A DNA stretch of 64,000 bases, from assembly GCA_030295235.1 (NCBI GenBank), contig AP026127.1, forward strand, positions 374,501 to 438,500. The letters run 5' to 3'. Position 1 is the stretch's first letter. Each line of letters starts with the position of its first letter. Both the position numbers and the translations under genes were made by a program. Positions 61,369-64,000 of this stretch are shown here, piece after piece. Below the pieces are notes generated by a model. It ran no database searches. It worked only from the letters and a program-made list of their open reading frames with translations, and was not told the origin of the DNA. The stretch comes from Fistulifera solaris. Lineage: Eukaryota > Bacillariophyta > Bacillariophyceae > Naviculales > Stauroneidaceae.

Positions 61369-62927
61369 ATGGGCTGGTTTGAAAAGGTTCCTATCGAGGA
61401 ATTCGACGACGACAAGACGTTTCTCATGACGCAACTTCGCGCGACTAAATGGAGCTCGAAGATACAGTTTCACCGCAAACTCTGCTCTCCCAGCAGTGTT
61501 GAGGATCTTTTCAAGAATATGAAAAACAATACTCTCATCTGGATGAATAAAAGAGTTTTATTCTGCTCAACAAGCTACCCCAGTCGGTCCCGTTCGATGT
61601 GAACTTTCGAACGGCAACCGCGAGAGTCCTCTTTGGGGATGATAATTCTATCTTCATTTATGGGAAAACAGAGAGCGTCGTGGCGGACTGTCCTGCAAAA
61701 TTCTTATGCTTACAAGACGGAAGAAGCAAAAATGTTCAACTTGGGACTTATTACCGTAAGAAGAAAGATCCGTTCACCCCGACAAGTTTCCTCACGCCTG
61801 AATTCATGGAAACATTCACCAAAAAGAATCGAAACCGAAAACTCGAGCTGGGTCAATCTTGTATTCTTTCCCCAGAAGAATCGATTGCGTTGGCTTCGCA
61901 TCATCGCCCCATCAATCTGGATATTGGATGCCACTTTGAAGATGAAGGACAAGCATTCGTGAAAGCACTCTCACTACGAACTACCCACTTCGGTACACTT
62001 AGTTTGTGCAATCGCACTCCTAAAAGATTTTATGGGTCCTCTTTTCCCATGATCTCCCAAGTACTGAGTACGGTTTCCCAGATTGACCTAATCACGTGGA
62101 GCAGTGTTTTGACAAACGAGCAATTGATCCTCCCGCTAACTTCACCGGCGAGGCGAGTCGAGTATGACATTTGGGGCCGTACTTACTTGTCGAACAAAAT
62201 CAACCCCTTTAATGTCGTTCCCCGAGCAGTGATCCTGACGTTCGGTCACTGCATACCAGCCCGATTTCATACAAATTTTCTGCAGGGCAGCGGAAACGTC
62301 CGGGAGCTGGGAATGATCTATAGCAACCATGATCCACCCTCCAAGACACAACAAAAGGAGCTGCTGAAAGCAATCAAGAAGAATCAAAACCTGTATCAGC
62401 TGGAACTCGGGTGCTTGGATACCCTTTATGCTTTCTGGAAAAAGCTGCTAAAGGTGATAGGGTCTCACACCAGTCTTCGCACGGTGATTTTCTGGGTTCA
62501 CGGTCAAAATGTCCCAAGTCGATCCGATCTGCATCAGTTGGCAGCTTTAGTTTGGTTCATGAGCGAGCACATTCATTTGAACATTTTGTTCAAAACTGAT
62601 GGTTGGAAAACAGCTCTCTATAACAAAGCAGAGACCATGGTCAAGCCAACACGTCTCCAAAACCGTGACCGGGTCTTGACTCGCGTACCCGACCATGACC
62701 GCCCTGCAATGTTGGGAGCTGCTTTGACAATGTGGGCTCGTGGCAGTGTCACCGAAACAGGCGTTCTGTTGAACGAAAACGTGGATGTTCTCTGCTCTTT
62801 GGTCGATCAGCCCCTGGCTCTCCCCTCCGACTCGGAGGCACCTCCTGCGCGGCTCAATTTGCGGGTAAATGATACGGAAGGGCGTGTTCCGAAACGACGA
62901 AAACGCTCTCATAGCTCGAACCCCTGA
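61369..62927 (+). CDS. Tandem family member 3
   Basis: Third member, start MGWFEKVPIEEFDDDKTFL, about 518 residues. It retains the family blocks: FLMTQLRATKW, LIWMN, SFILLNKLPQSVP, RKLELGQSC, ARRVEYDIWG, RFHTNFLQGSGNVRELGMIY, LYQLELGC, HTSLRTVIFW, LNENVDVLCSLVDQP and VPKRRKRSHSS. One frame change at 61549-61552 (A4, A5 expected) is the only break seen. The best preserved copy after that single base. Function unknown. Confidence 0.78.
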
Positions 62928-63066
62928 TTTCCCTCATCCATTTTTCGGTCTTACCGAAAGATAAACATTGATATTTAGTATGCATAATGAATGATAAACC
63001 TCTGTCTTTAGTGGAAGTACAGTAGCATACACCATCCTGCTGCAACGATTGTGCAAAATCAAGCAA

Positions 63067-63235
63067 CGTAGGCTCGTGGCAGCGCCGTTAAAATCGATAT
63101 TCTGTTAAGTGAAAATGTTCTATCCTCTTTGATCGATAAGCCGTCGGGCTTCCTCCTTTGGTGCACCTCCCGAACAACGTTTTCCGCACGAAACGACAAA
63201 AAAAGCTCTCGTATCTCGACCCCCAAATTACATTT
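63067..63235 (+). pseudogene. Relic of a fourth family member (C-terminal tail only)
   Basis: Translates as ARGSAVKIDILLSENVLSSL followed by IDKPSGFLL, matching ARGSVTETGVLLNENVDVLC and VDQPLALPS of member 3. The region ends with a diverged form of the basic tail. Only the last 50-60 residues' worth survives, with no start, so it is a truncated duplicate. Confidence 0.75.
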
Positions 63236-63428
63236 ATTTCCCCAGAACGCTAACTTGAAGTCGTATATAACAGTCAGAAGCGAGGAGAATGCAAGCGGAA
63301 GACGCAACAACTCATAGTGCCGAAGAAGCTGCTACTGTAGAAGCCCTTCGCTCGCAGATCGTTCCCCCCAAAAGCGTCGGCTCGTTTATAATACAGCACG
63401 TCGTCGACTTGAGCACGCCGTCAGAGTC

Positions 63429-64000
63429 TTACTCCTTCGGTCGAATGCAAATCCAAGGAAAACTTCGTACAATTTCGTAAATCATATCAATCGAACGCTC
63501 TTGACACGCCATTTGCAACGCAAAATGGTCCCTGCATCGAAACGGATTCGCATCGTGTTGCAGTAAAAGACGAACATACTCTCGGTAACCATTCCGAACA
63601 CTCGATTCGAGGGCTGTTACATTGTCTCGGGTAGAATCGATTTTCAAAGAGGGATGCTGCAACAAGAGTTGCAGAATTTGCAAACGTTTCGGTTCCAGTC
63701 GCCAACCATTGGGATTTTCTTGACAATTCAAATGCAACGCCGTATGGCCTGTGGCATTGGGGGCATTGACGTCCAGGTCGGGGCATTGCAGGAGTGTTTC
63801 GACCGCCGCGACGCGTTTGTGGACGACCGCAAACAACAACGGCGTAAGACCCAACAAATGTTCGCGGTGATTCACTTCGGCACCCTGTTGAATCAATAAA
63901 CGAATCAATGAAGGATGATTCCATGAAACCGCTTCAAAGAGCGGCGTTCGTCCATCCAGATCGGTCGCGTTCACGTCGGCCCGATGTTGCAACAACAGAT
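63429..64000 (-). CDS. Ankyrin-repeat protein, C-terminal part, runs off the right edge
   Basis: The last ~190 residues of a minus-strand gene that starts outside the window. At least five ankyrin repeats are visible, each with the TPL/TAL turn: ATDLDGRTPLFEAVSWNHPS, HREHLLGLTPLLFAVVHK, APNATGHTALHLNCQ, RDNVTALESSVRNGYREY and RDHFALQMACQERS. Repeats act as protein-binding scaffolds. The tail IRSFPWICIRPKE-like end (YEIVRSFPWICIRPKE) follows the last repeat. The 63289-63480 plus-strand frame over its end is judged a shadow. Confidence 0.85.
   Translation of the reverse strand, partial: LLLQHRADVNATDLDGRTPLFEAVSWNHPSLIRLLIQQGAEVNHREHLLGLTPLLFAVVHKRVAAVETLLQCPDLDVNAPNATGHTALHLNCQENPNGWRLEPKRLQILQLLLQHPSLKIDSTRDNVTALESSVRNGYREYVRLLLQHDANPFRCRDHFALQMACQERSIDMIYEIVRSFPWICIRPKE

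Noticed and set aside
63289-63480. 63-codon plus-strand frame near the right edge
   Set aside because: Overlaps the end of the ankyrin-repeat gene and the flank of the family relic, with no recognisable content.
1-64000. tRNA, rRNA and CRISPR loci
   Set aside because: None seen by eye on either strand. A covariance-model scan was not possible, so small RNA genes may have been missed.

Overview
The window looks like nuclear DNA of a photosynthetic stramenopile, most likely a pennate diatom close to Phaeodactylum tricornutum (recalled; no alignment was run). The reasons are: short GT-AG introns (59-90 bp in coding regions), N-termini with a signal peptide followed by an SAFA/VSAF/QAFL/DAFA-type plastid-import motif, a voltage-gated proton channel, a formate/nitrite-type transporter, a Ty1/copia element of the kind common in diatoms, and several lineage-restricted protein families.

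Layout. 0-9.4 kb: a DnaJ-X chaperone gene, then three head-to-tail copies of a 1.25 kb unit of unknown nature, a short hypothetical gene, an aldo/keto reductase and a second, intron-containing DnaJ gene. 10-15 kb: V-ATPase catalytic subunit A with a leader intron, an FNT-family transporter, a 68-bp minisatellite full of small palindromes, and TFIIF beta. 15-22.6 kb: two genes that share an undescribed approximately 75-residue domain, separated by a putatively myristoylated protein, then Hv1. 23-30.2 kb: rhodanese, RING-type membrane protein, PRPP synthetase, a G3BP-like protein (NTF2+RRM+RGG) and a spliced carbamate kinase. 30.2-37.6 kb: a perfect 19-bp inverted repeat, a 245-bp tandem repeat, a single-pass membrane protein assembled by splicing, tRNA-Ile lysidine synthetase and a four-exon prolyl oligopeptidase. 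37.7-44.5 kb: a broken copia element on the minus strand, bounded by identical 88-bp repeats. 44.6-55.7 kb: a glutathione-transferase-like hydroquinone reductase, a CcmH-tail-like protein, a pirin, an ATP-grasp enzyme and a membrane-anchored Tricorn-type protease. 56-63.3 kb: three tandem members and one relic of a family I do not recognise. The right edge holds the C-terminal end of an ankyrin-repeat gene.

Two themes cut across the window. First, many conserved host genes are interrupted by single-base length changes, nearly all at short homopolymers, while their neighbours are intact; this points to uncorrected indels in the sequence more than to gene death. Second, several adjacent products seem destined for the plastid or other membranes. 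The genes are housekeeping and metabolic genes of mixed function, not an operon. The least explained objects are the 1.25 kb tandem array with its internal fold-back, the 56-63 kb gene family, and the domain shared by the 15.2 and 18.8 kb genes.
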